Part shown: in pieces, positions 35,796 to 47,322 of the stretch
How positions within the stretch are numbered: the stretch's first letter is position 1
How the letters are laid out: every line of letters starts with the position of its first letter
NCBI RefSeq assembly: GCF_031753505.1
Contig: NC_089683.1
Coordinates: 10,661,831-10,725,830, forward strand
Direction: 5' to 3'
DNA length: 64,000 bases
From: Anomalospiza imberbis
Lineage: Eukaryota > Chordata > Aves > Passeriformes > Viduidae
Position numbers and translations under genes: made by a program
The notes under the pieces: model-generated
What the model saw: the letters and a program-made list of their open reading frames with translations, nothing else
Database searches by the model: none
What the model was told of the DNA's origin: nothing

Positions 35796-37440
35796 TTTCA
35801 CTTTTTTCTTTTTATTTTTAAATGATTTTTATTGATTTCCTTGTTTCTGTTGCTTACAAAAAATATTCTTGATTATGAAGGAAAAATATAAGATGCTTCT
35901 TTGCCAATGGACAATGTGGATGATCAGGCTCAATGCCAAGGAAGATTGCTTTTCCATACTCATAAGAAATAGGAGGAGGAAGGTAGGCAAAAATAGGGAA
36001 GGACATGAAGATAGAGGAAAGAAAGGAATTTAAGGAAGGAGACAAACAAAAAAAACCAGAAATTGGCATGGTTAAAGTGATGTGCTGGGAAAATAATTTT
36101 CCAAAGGGACATTCTGAGCTGATATGAATGGAAACGTTGCTGTTACCCGGGAAAGAAATCACTGCAGTTTTTATACTGAAAAAAGGCTCCAGCTAAACTT
36201 TTATCTGTTCATTTTCTTGTGAGAAATGGTGGTAACAGTAACTGGTTGCTAAATACCAGTGACCTATTGTAAATCCTTGGGATCAGCACACAGCCATGAT
36301 GAGTGTCAGGCAGTAATTTCAGAGCTGCAGAACAGCAATTCCTGAAGTGCTAAGTGTGGAAGCACTTGAGAAAATTTAAGTTCCTACCCACAACTTTTAA
36401 GTTTCTTCTTGTAATGTCCTATAAAAGCATCCAGGTAGAATACCCACCTTTTCTTAGTCTGCTAGAGTCTTCACATGCTGTTTTTTTTAATATAAAACAG
36501 TCTAATTTTTGATTGCATGGTCATAAGTCTTTAAAAAAGATCCCAGGTCAGTTGTGTAAAAAAAAAATTAAAAAGGTTTTATGAAAGTTAGTAGTGCATA
36601 ATAAATTCTCTAACACTAGAATTCATATTTGTCTTTTAGCATCAGCTTAGATCCTAGATAATTATGTTCTTTTAATTTGTCAGTGATTTTAATGAACATG
36701 GTACAACCAAAAAATAAGCACTAATGTACCAAACCTGCCAATTCCCTTTCATTCCCATCTCTCTCATAATTTGTTCCTTCACTGTAGTTCCAATAGCCAC
36801 TCTCTCTGGTAGCAGAAATACTGTAACATTGATGTCTGCCGGCTTCTCTTTCTTTCTGCTCTCCCCTCCAAGTATATAGCTCACTGCTTCTCTCCAAATG
36901 GCAAAAACTCTGAGGAGCAGCCCCTTGCTTAACATGTCAAAATGTGAGTTCTGGCTGGCAACTGCTTTGGTTTTGTTCCCTTGAGATCTGACAGTGCCAG
37001 AAATCAAAGCACAATTTTGCAGATGTCGAGATCCCACGAGCCCCCTAGGTTGGAGATCTAAGCCAGAAAGCCAGCTGGCACCGTGCACTTATGCTAAGAG
37101 TGTAAAAGTATACATTTTTAGTTTTCAACCAACAATGACCGACCACTGGTAACTTCAACAGAGTGAAGCATTACTAACTTTATTTTTGGAGAGTAAGTGG
37201 CTTTATGCGTTCCCCTGAGCTCTTCTTCTGTTCTAGTGCTGCTGTTTTAAAGATGCTTTTACAAAGTATAGAAGTTTTTTGGTGCCTTTCCAGCATATCT
37301 GCTGCTCTTTAAAGGGATACCACACTCTGACAGCACCTTCACAAAATGTAAGAGTTATTTCAAGCAAAACTTAACCTTCTTGATTTCAAAGTGTTTTACC
37401 TTTCTTCTAAGGGAAGTGCTTTCAAGGGGGAGAAATACCC
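35796..37440. other. Non-coding unique sequence
   Basis: No gene or named repeat. A 138-codon minus frame at 36672-37088 is one of the longest here, with no domain recognised and no good splice context. Confidence 0.5.
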
Positions 37441-37446
37441 GAAATA

Positions 37447-37493
37447 CCCACACCCTTCCCCATTCCCTCCCCACCCCCCCACCCCCCAACCCT
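37447..37493 (+). repeat. C-rich low-complexity tract
   Basis: CCCACACCCTTCCCC-type sequence with two runs of six or more C. The minus strand is G-rich and could form a G-quadruplex (four G-runs of three or more within about 35 bases). Confidence 0.7.
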
Positions 37494-38573
37494 ACATGAA
37501 GATTAGAAGAACATGATGGGACAGCTCATCTGCAGAGGGCTACTGTATAGTCAGATTGCTTCTGGGAGCTTAGACAGGCCTGTCACTATTTTATGTTATG
37601 TACTATGGGAAGCCCAAGACTTGATAAGCTGACCTCAGACTGAAGTGACAGAATTCACCCCTGGATGAACAGCAGGCTAAGCCAGGATCTCCTTGATGCT
37701 GTACCAGCAATGCAGCAGGCACTCATGTTTGGTACTCCAGTGTCCAGCCTTGTACTCTGACTGCAACCTTACTCTGAGCTATTATTTTTCCCGGTTTTCA
37801 TCAAAATTCCAGGACCTGGGGAACTCTTCCTAAAGCAAATTGCACCCAAACCTCTAGGTTCTCATACACAGTTTAAATTTCAATGAAGTGGTATTTTCCA
37901 ATGAAAAAAAAAAGTTTAATTGAAAAATTCCTGACAAGCTCTAATCCTATTAACTTCACTGTGGTTGCACGTATGCTAATGAGAGCCGTGTGTGTGAGAC
38001 TGTTGCTAAATTTGCAAAACACAATACCCAGGACATGCATATTATATGTAGTTTGACACAGGCACATATGGTTTATATTCTGTATTCTAAAACAATATTA
38101 TGAACATTTTATAAGGTTGCAAAAGTGAGTATTGTAAATTCAAGAAATGCAAAAGTTATTGAGGCATGCACTTTGGACTCTCCCTCTCTCCAGTGTAATT
38201 GACCATATACACCTTCCACTTCCTCTTCTCTCCTTGCCTGTCCCTCTCACATTCCTCCTCTCTCTCCTCAGTGACTTTCCTCACTGGATAGCCTTCCTTT
38301 TTAGCAAAAAGCATGTCTTACACATGACTCTAACATGGCACTAGATGACATCATGAGCTAGTTTTGTGTTTCCTTCTCTTACCTTCCTTCTTCCCTGTCA
38401 GGTTGGACTAAGTTCTGTGGGGAAAGGGATGCGTGCTCCATGGAGTGTGGGCAGTGATTACTGTGTAGATGCATTGCTCTTGATTGCTCTTTGGACACTT
38501 TGCAGAAAACACAGTCCAACAATAAATATTTCTCTAAATATATGCTCTGTGTTATTGACTATATAAAGATTTA
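37494..38573. other. Non-coding unique sequence
   Basis: 37950-38070 contains an octamer-like ATGCTAAT at about 37974-37981 and a compact mix of short motifs that could be a conserved non-coding element. This cannot be judged without alignment. Confidence 0.4.
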
Positions 38574-38613
38574 CCTTTTTTGACAAAAAAATTCCTTTTT
38601 TGACAAAAAAATG
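38574..38613 (+). repeat. 20-bp tandem duplication
   Basis: CCTTTTTTGACAAAAAAATT (38574-38593) is repeated at 38594-38613 with one mismatch at the last base. The pair TTTTTTGACAAAAAA is also nearly self-complementary. Confidence 0.9.
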
Positions 38614-39410
38614 TCCTAAAATTATGTCAATTTTCCTGTAACAGTCAGCCTTGCCTTACAGGTAAAATAATCTTTTGCTAGGGTATGTGATTGATTTCTT
38701 TTAATGCTCTCTTTGCCAGGCCAATGAAGAAGTCTTTGCTGATCCGAAATTCCAGTGAAATCAGCAGGATGCTGTTCATGCTCAAGGATTTGTCCCAATA
38801 TTTTAACTTTGAGAGAGCACAGACACAAATTTCATTAATAATCAGGGGCGAGATGACTGGGGAGAATGTCAGCCCAAAGGGTGGGAACATCTCACTACTT
38901 TCAGCAAAGTTAGTGTCTAGGCTAAGGTCTGATCCATCCTTAATCAATGGAGAAAGGTGACAAAGATTAATCTCTTTCAGTCTTACCTGCCTTAATTATC
39001 TATCTTTGGAGAGGACAGATTGTCTTCTGAAGGCATTTACTCTCTCTAATCAGAGATTTTAACCATGCTGCTTAGGCACCATGACAAATTTTGAGGTGGC
39101 TAAGGTACTAGGAAATGATTTCCATGTTTTATTTGAGTTTCATGTGGCAACTGAGCTGCTACTGACTCCTCTTGCTTTCATGATGTCTGATCTTGTGTCG
39201 TCATTTACATGATGGGGGAGGAATTAACAGGAAGGGGACAACACTGTCCATGTCTTGAAGCAGAGGAGCTGATTTCATCTGCAATATCTGTGATGCACCC
39301 CAGCAGTTCTGTCATATATACATTAATATCGTGCTGACTTGAAAGGAAGTCCTTTTATTCAGCTTGACAAGCTGAAATATTTAGAATCCAGTTGACTTGA
39401 TCCAAATGAA
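38614..39410. other. Non-coding unique sequence
   Basis: Overlapping frames of 66-89 codons on both strands at 38622-38960 have no domain. Nothing else is seen. Confidence 0.5.
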
Positions 39411-39545
39411 TGTATTTTGCTTACATTTTCCCTGTGGAAAATGGAAGCATTTTTGGAAAAAGTTGCATTTTCCCACAGAAAAACATTTTTTCTTAACTTA
39501 AAAAAAATGTTTAGATGGAAAGTTTCCAACCAGCTGTAATTATAG
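39411..39545. mobile_element. Ancient palindrome-rich interspersed repeat, unnamed
   Basis: The segment alternates TTTTCC/GGAAAA words and ends GGAAAGTTTCCAACCAGCTG, resembling an old reptile/bird repeat whose remembered copies end in ...gaaattttccgaccagctctaat. It contains a perfect 11-bp inverted repeat (39481-39491 with 39502-39512) and an imperfect one around 39430-39478. It may be an old DNA transposon remnant, but the family is not established. Confidence 0.4.
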
Positions 39546-39646
39546 AGCATACATAAAAGGGGCCAAATTGATGCTGTAAGGGCATTCCTGACAGTATTCT
39601 ATCCATAACTTCTGAGTGTTAGTCTTTATAACATCACAACTTTTGA

Positions 39647-39679
39647 AAGTTATGAATTTTTTGGTGAAATTCATAACTT
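39647..39679. repeat. Perfect 13-bp inverted repeat (hairpin)
   Basis: AAGTTATGAATTT at 39647-39659, a 7-base loop, and the exact reverse complement AAATTCATAACTT at 39667-39679. It is AT-rich, too short for a microRNA precursor, and of unknown role. Confidence 0.85.
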
Positions 39680-42600
39680 AAAAATTAATGTAAATGTACT
39701 GCTTTGTATTCTGTGTACATTGACTTATAGTAAAATAAAGGGCAAAACCACAGTATGGACAGCCACCCATTAGGCACTGGGCAAAGACCAGACTCATGTT
39801 CATCTCTGAAGCTGTTGTTGGAACACTTCTGATTCCTGAAGTGTTCAGTTTTATGTCACCAGCAAGTCAAAAGGAGATGTAAATGATAATTCTTAAAGTG
39901 TGAAAAAGAATGTGGCCATTTTCAGATGAGCTGTGATCCAGTTTTCTTGGAAATAGGTACATTTTGGGGAGAATGGAGGGCTGTTGCTTTCCTCCCCACA
40001 ACCCCCTCTGGAAGTAACAAGCTTATTGCATTTTACACCCAGGTGTTTGCCATAGAATCTGACACATAACCATGCCCTGGAAAACTATAAAACAATATAA
40101 TTTATAGAAATAAACTGAGTGAGAATCATTATTTTTTATTGGTACCACTTAATGTGCAGAAAAAGCATACTTTCCAAAAATATGGAATAAACGTTCTGTT
40201 AGCCTTATTGGGTCCAAATGTTAGGGTTTAAATTATTTTACTATGCAAACTTTCTTTCATATCTTGGCAGTAGTGATTTCCATTTTTATTCCTTTGGTAT
40301 CCATAATCTTATTAGAATCAAAAACATATGCTTTGAGATCATTGGACAGATCCCTTCTCCCACCCTACCCCCTTTCTCTCTATGTTAAAAAAATGCACCG
40401 AAAAGACTGAGACTCCACTATTGAGAATAACAGGAATGGTACAGGAGAAAATGATACAGTCTACCAAGTCTGAATGGGAAAATTGTTTCAGAAGTGTGTT
40501 TTGGTCTTCATGATTTTGATTTGGAAGTCATTAAAGGTGCAAAAGTCTCGAAGCCTCCCACTGGCTGCCATTTGGAGCCTTACTCCTTCTCTTGCAACAG
40601 GAGGTGCTCACACCAGGATCACAGATTTACAACATGAAAAAGAGTACAGGCAGATTTGAACTTTATAATACTTTTGGGGGTGTAATTCTTGCTGCAGCCC
40701 TAACATCTTGATGTTAGGCAATCGTATCTGTGAGGCTGAAATGTCAGCTCATTGCTATAGATTTATGAATATCCTTTTATTTTTTTTTTATTAGTAGAGA
40801 AATGACAAAGTACTTAACATGCAGCCTGGCAGTTTGGTAAAATGTATTCCACCTGGTTGCCTTTAAGCCGTGGCTTACTCAGCAGATGAAAGAGTTGGTG
40901 GCCTTTGTTTAGATATTTTCATGATAATATATTGACAGGTTTTTTTCCCAATTTGTCATTATGAAAGCACATGTGTTTACATTAAATTAGTTGTCATGAC
41001 AAGTTCTTACGATTACAGATAGAAGCCTAGAACAAAGTACTTGCTTGTCTCTTCTGAAGCATCTACTGCATCCTTTTATTCATCCGTGGTGTATTCTACA
41101 TGAAACAAGCTTTTATTGCTTCTGATGTCCAAAGCTGGAATAACAGTTCAAGTTCCCATCAATAATGTGAGGGAAATATAAATCAAACAGGTTGCAAGTA
41201 CTCCGGAACCTCTAAGGCTGTACTTAAAAAATTCAAACATTCTATGGTATGTAGGTTCACTGTAAATGCCCCCAAACCATCTTAATTCCCCACTGCCAGT
41301 GACATCATATAATGGCTCTTTGAACAAAAGTAAAAATATTTAATGTTAAGTATAGTCCAAACCCTGAATTTTTTAAGGGAGCTGACATTTACTGAATTGC
41401 AGCCCATCAACTAGTGACACTTAGAAACACCACTGGGGATATGTGACTTTTTGTTATATTTTTAGCAAAGACAGTTTTCAGTCACTGTTTAGAGAGCAGA
41501 ACAGAACTCAGCCCACAAGAAAAGACTTGCAACTTTTGCTTCTCTAATGATGTTTTGAGACAATCTCCTTTTGAGATTTGCATTTTGCTTTCAGCTGGAT
41601 GAAGAGTCCTCAATAATTTCATAGAGGTTTTTAAATACCTTCTGGATGTAGAGGGTGTTGCGGACTTTAAAGAAATTCAACTAGATGGCCACACTTAGAA
41701 ATGGTCATTGAGAGGTGACAGGCTCTTGGTTCTTGTTCTGTTTGGTTCACAATATTATTCTGATATCTTTCAAAATTGTATTTTGATTGTATTTCATGTT
41801 ATGATTCTGATGAGTTAGAGAGCTAGGCGAGATTTAAATCTATCGCTTTAAAGATGTCATTGGATTTCATAGTTTTGTTTGATCCAAATGTACTCTGCTT
41901 GCTCCACTACCAAGAGTTGTGAGGTGGTATTATACCTTGAACTTTTACAATTTATGTGTGTAACACAAAATACGCAACTCAAGCCACTTCTGAAATAGTT
42001 TCAGCTTTTCAAGAAAGAGGAACTTTTAATCCAGAAAAGCCACATCTGTTGTCAGAAGGGGAGTTGTACCAGCTTCATGGGCACGTAGGGCTGCCCACAG
42101 TACATTTTACAGCTGATGTGGTGACAGCCATCCCTCAGCTTGAGTTCATGTCACCTAGGGTAACACCTGCAGACAGCACGTGCTTTCTCCAAATCAAAAG
42201 CCAGGCACCTCTGGAACGTTGGATGTTCCTCCCTCTCTCACCTCTGTGTCTGTAGCCTGAGATGACTGATTCCCGAACGTTACCCAATTTGTAGGCCATG
42301 CTGTTTACATTATCTGCTGATTAAACTGAGAAAGAACAATTTTGGTTTGTTTGAACTTGTCATGAACTAAACCGGTTTGTCAAAGTTGAGGCTGAACTAT
42401 AAACTCAAGGAAAACTTATCAAAATGTGTATGTAAGACTCCAATCTTTGTATTTGGTGACCAAAATAAAAGGAATTCAATAGAAAAAAGGAAGAAGGACA
42501 TTGATTTTAGGTAGGACTAACACTATTCCTCTACAAGTAATTTTAAGGTACCTGAACTAGAAGACAAATATAAATTCTTTCTGGTATTTTTTTAAAATGG

Positions 42601-45475
42601 TAATTGAACATACTTTCTGCATGATGGAGAAATTATTTCAGCTATAAATAGGAAACTTTTGAAGATAATTAACAATGATTTTTTTTCTCTTCCAGAAAAC
42701 ATCCGTAGAAATAACAAAATTAAAACAAAAATATTTTGCTGAAAAAGAATAACTTTTCCCAGAAGATGTGAGGAGTGTTTTTCATTAGTATGAACCATGG
42801 GAAATATTGCAGCTTCATCAGTGAAGGCCTGACATACGATTTCTATCAAAGACACATTTCATTTACCCTCAGCTTATTCAGCACTACTCTTATACAGTGT
42901 TCCCTACCAGCTGTTGTTGCTGCTGTTTGCTGGTAATTGATTGCTTTGTTCCTGGCCTGAGAAATGGTGTTACTTAGCACTTAAGCTTCTAATGGGCTAC
43001 CAGTTTCTTCCTTCACCAAATATTAATAGTGCCAAAAATTATGAAAGGTCCTAACAAAACTTTTGATGCAAGTAAAGTTTTAAGATTTTTGCTTAATTTC
43101 ATCCTTCCCCTCATGAATTATACTGCAGTGAATATTCCTGACCCTCTAAAATAACACAAATTTGCTAAAGTATCTGCTTCCTTATGTATCAGCCACATGT
43201 TCTATTTTTATCTCAGCGGTGAATCCAAGAAGTCAAATTACCCATTACTAATGGTCATGTGGCTGTAGCAGCTGAGATTCCAGAAAATGCCGAGAAAATG
43301 CCTGAAAATATCCTTGGGATCATACAAGAAAAGCACAAGTCTGCATGCTTTGCAGTTAGCCATTAGATGAAGTAATCTAGATACATTTTGTTTTTTGAAA
43401 GCTCTTTAAAGAGTAGCATTCATGGCCATTCTTGCTATGGATTTTCATTCTGGCACCACTTGTCTAACTTGAGACCATATTACGCAGTCATGTCCACGAG
43501 ACTTCAGTAGCACTGTGTGTGGGAGTAAATGTGCACCAGCACTTGTCAAAGCCATGAAAAAGGACAAACTCTGATTGATTTACTTTTTCAGTAGAATGTA
43601 TTTTATGAAATTGAGGTCTTGAGGATTCATGTTCGAAATGTACTATTAAAGTGATAAATTCAAGCACAGAAGTGAGACTAATAGATTATTGCAGGGTTGT
43701 TTCTTTCTTCTCAGAGGGCTTTGTTTTCTTTTTTTTTTTTAGTAAGGTGGAATGTGCATGTTTATGTTTATTTGAAATTAAAAAATACTTAACTTTAATT
43801 CATACTATATTTAACTATAATTGACGTATCTGGTCTGTATGTGGCTGGCTGACAGTCCTATTGTCAATGCTACCACCCTCATTCTCACAATGTCTTCCAG
43901 AAAATTTGGGAGTTCTGGAAAAACTCCATGCCACATGATCTCCCTAAAGGGTCAGAAATTTTTATTTACTCAGCTATGTTAATGCCTGGAATTAATGAGA
44001 TCTTCATTAGGAAAATAAAACCACTTTATATTGAAAAGAAGAAGCCACAAGAAGCCAATGGCATTCAGATTGGGTAAAAGCCATGCAGTGTAAAAAATTC
44101 TTTGGAATTTACCTAATAACACGTTCTATAATTAGATTATGCCTCAACATTCCTGTTAATGATGCAAAGAAAACTAGATAGACATTAAACATTTGATAGC
44201 TTTTATTGCAGACAGGAGGAAAAAAAACGTTCATTAGTTCTAATAAGTGCAAGTACTGAGCAATTCACTGGTAAGAGTGCAAGTCAGTTTATAGTTACAG
44301 GCGTAAGATCTGGACCTAAATGCACAGAAAGAAAAGCCTCACATTTTTCTTCAGTGGTTCTAACCACAAGAATTTAATAAACATCATTTCCTCTTCATGT
44401 GTGTCCAAAGGCAAAGGTGAAGAGAATTTTTAAAATCTCAGCAAGATGAACTTGTACTGGATGATGTCCAGTCTTGTAATACTGCTTTTAAAACATAGAC
44501 TATTCTACAAAGGAAAGAATCAATTCCCTGCTCTGTGTTCAGATGGTGGCCAGTGGGAGTTTTCTCTGATTAATGAGTAAACATCAAACCAGAATATTGC
44601 TCTGAAAGGCATAAGCTGTGGATGTGAATTGACTATTATCATTGTCCTGGGTCTGTTCATTGGGGCATCAGAATGACTCTCTGATCCCACATGCAGGACT
44701 CATCAGAAAGGCTTGGCGTCATGTAATACTAACATAAACAGTTTATAGTAAAGGAAATTGGGATATAAAATATCTAAAGAGGAGAATGTAGACACAATGT
44801 GTGTTTCAAAAGTGCATTTGAGACTTTGCTGAAAACCAAAAGAGGAAAGATTATTGAAAAAAATTTGCACAAATATCTTGTCCATGTTTTTTTCTGTTCT
44901 AGGCCAATCTGCTATTAAATTACACTGCAATTAGCATTTCTAAACCCTAAACGTTTGTACCATAACAATATGCCTACAAAAGCCTACAAAATATTTAAAT
45001 AAGGATTTTCAAAAGGCACAATGAAAATTCTGCCTGACTCTATATTATTCTCCGTGAATTAGATTCTCAAGAGGATAAATTTTCACCACCAGTTTTCCCT
45101 GAAGTACATTTTGCCTCTGCGTGAAAGCGCATCATTTTTGTACCCATGCCGAAATCCCTTTTTTTTTCCTGCCCCTACCCAGAACAAGCTTTCCTTAAGA
45201 TCTCTGTATTCAGAGCCAAGTTTCTGTGTGTTTTTCATAACACTGTCATAATAAGGGGAAAAGAAGCATGCTAGTGATGAAAATATTGACATCATTCTTT
45301 TAGGAGACACCATCAGTGGATGAAATCCCTGTATTATAATTTCACAGCCAAGTGAACACAAATTGCTGACTGTTGAGTCCTGCATCAAAGCAGCCAGGGA
45401 CATAAACTTAGGGACTTCCTTGAGAAACACCATCTCCTAAAGAGATCTCTATGGAGAAATCACTGAAGATGGAAA
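39680..45475. other. Long unique non-coding interval
   Basis: No gene or named repeat. 40800-41030 is AT-rich with homeodomain-like TTAATTAG-type and E-box words and could be a conserved non-coding element. The 99-codon plus frame at 41956-42255 and the 87-codon minus frame at 42592-42855 show no recognised domain. T-tracts lie near 40780 and 43726-43739. Confidence 0.45.
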
Positions 45476-45478
45476 TGG

Positions 45479-45498
45479 AAAAACAAACAAACAAACAC
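45479..45498 (+). repeat. (AAAC)n microsatellite
   Basis: About five tandem AAAC units. Confidence 0.85.
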
Positions 45499-47179
45499 CC
45501 TAGAAATAAAAATAAACAGTCAATAGATTACATAGAAAACATAAGAGAGCTCCTTATCACTTTATAGTGGCAATGTTAAATTTATGGTCTTGGAGTTTTT
45601 TTGTATATGTTGCCCAGTCTTACCTTCTTGTTTGTTCTGGCTCGGGTACTGAGTTCATCTTCCCTGGTGTTTCTAACAAATTAATAATTACTAAAATGGA
45701 ATATACAGCTTTGGTCTAAACCCACAAGAAGTGTTTTGGGGATGTTTGGTCACAACCACTTTTCTTTAGTTCTAAGTATGAAACAATATGCTCCTCACAG
45801 CTGCTATGGCAATAAAATCTGTACTTTAAGCCTGACTTTTGTATCTCATTGACTGTCCAAGTTCAAGTCAAGTCTCAAATAGATTGCTTCAGTAGCTTCA
45901 GAGTTCTGAATACTTAACATACATAAACGTTTCTTCAGCTAAAACAGCCTAAACAAATTCCAAATTTGGACAATTTCAGGACATTCCAGAGCCTCTTCTG
46001 GTCTCTGAGCTGGTGACAGACTAGTGTAATCCATCTATATGACAGCAAAATGTGATAGCCTTGGCCAGGAATCAGGGTGTCTTTATGCAAAGGCAAATAC
46101 AGGTCCAAGAGGGAAAGATGCACTGTTGCAAACTCACAGCTAAACATATGCCACTATAAATATTTATGATTACTGTGTGATTCTTGTAATAATAAAGACA
46201 CACAAAGATATAAAGATAGATAAATAAATCCCTGAATAACACATTTTTCTCTCTGTAAAATAAGCCTTCCCCGGCAACTTTCTATTTTATCTTTTTTCAT
46301 CTTAGCCCTGACCCTTGCCCTTTGCTTGCATAAACACAAAACAGGGAAGTTTAATGTGAACAGAAGTCTATACTCAAGAACACCCTTAAACCACCAGAAA
46401 AATACTAAAATTAAAAGCAAATGTCCAAAATTAATTTGGAATAGACTTTGTCTATTTTACTTTGTACAGCATGTTTTCAGAGGGATTTGACGGATCTTTA
46501 AGTACAGAAAAGAACATTTGCTGTTCTAAGCTGATGAATACCAAGGTTCATTGCTTTGGCCTCAGATAACCATGTATTGAGTACAGAGGTAAGTGAAACT
46601 TAGCACTTCATCTCTCAAGAGAGGTAACACAGGAATTAAGGGCACTGAAAGGTGAAAATGCATTACCTGTTCAAGTGTAGATCCAGTGGAGCTGAACACT
46701 CCTTATGGAAAGAGAGAGGAAAACTGAAAATTATTAGAGATTATTTTATTAGTTCCTTAAGCTTTAAAACCTCACACTGTGCAACTCACTATCTATTTCT
46801 CGGTTAGAGGATGGAAAGATCATCCTCCGAATTCATCTCTGCTTCTTTGTTCCCCTGCCATTCACACCCCACTCAGAGCCCAGGGAAAAAAAACAAAACA
46901 GGAAAACCCCAAAAAAGGCCAAAATTTGTGGATGTAGGTTTCCTGCGATGCTTTATTTTTACTTTTTAATAAGGAGGAGCCCTTTGTATCCTGTCTTAAC
47001 TTTTTAGGAGTCTGCCTTTCCAATGTCTTGAATTATATTGAGGCCACAGCATCCTTCCTGTCATTCAAGTGAAATCCTCCACAGAACTCCCAATGACCTT
47101 ATTTATCCTTTAATAAACTGGCTATGATATCTATTCTTAACTATGGCTGTGCTTTCAAGACAGGAATTCCTGTGTGTAA
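45499..47179. other. Non-coding unique sequence
   Basis: The frames on the minus strand (45083-45433, 45935-46147, 46154-46420) lack domains and splice support. Confidence 0.5.
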
Positions 47180-47322
47180 TGACTGCAGATTTGGGGTGAT
47201 ATTGGAATACATAGAACAGATATGGTGTGATTCTTGGGATATCATTCTCAGAGCAAGGAGCTGATCCAATGATCTTGATAAGTCCCTTACAACACAGCAT
47301 ATTCTATGATTCCATGAATATT
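47180..47322 (+). mobile_element. CR1 LINE 3'-terminal fragment, plus orientation
   Basis: The last part of a CR1 copy: GTGTGATTCTTGGGATATCA, GAGCAAGGAGCTGATCCAAT, GATCTTGATAAGTCCCTTAC, then ATTCTATGATTCCATGA at 47301-47317, which is the typical CR1 3' tandem ATTCTATGATTC tail. The 5' limit is unclear. The copy is diverged and non-coding. Confidence 0.82.

Noticed and set aside
36672..37088. 138-codon minus-strand open frame
   Set aside because: No family similarity recognised and no supporting signals. Treated as chance.
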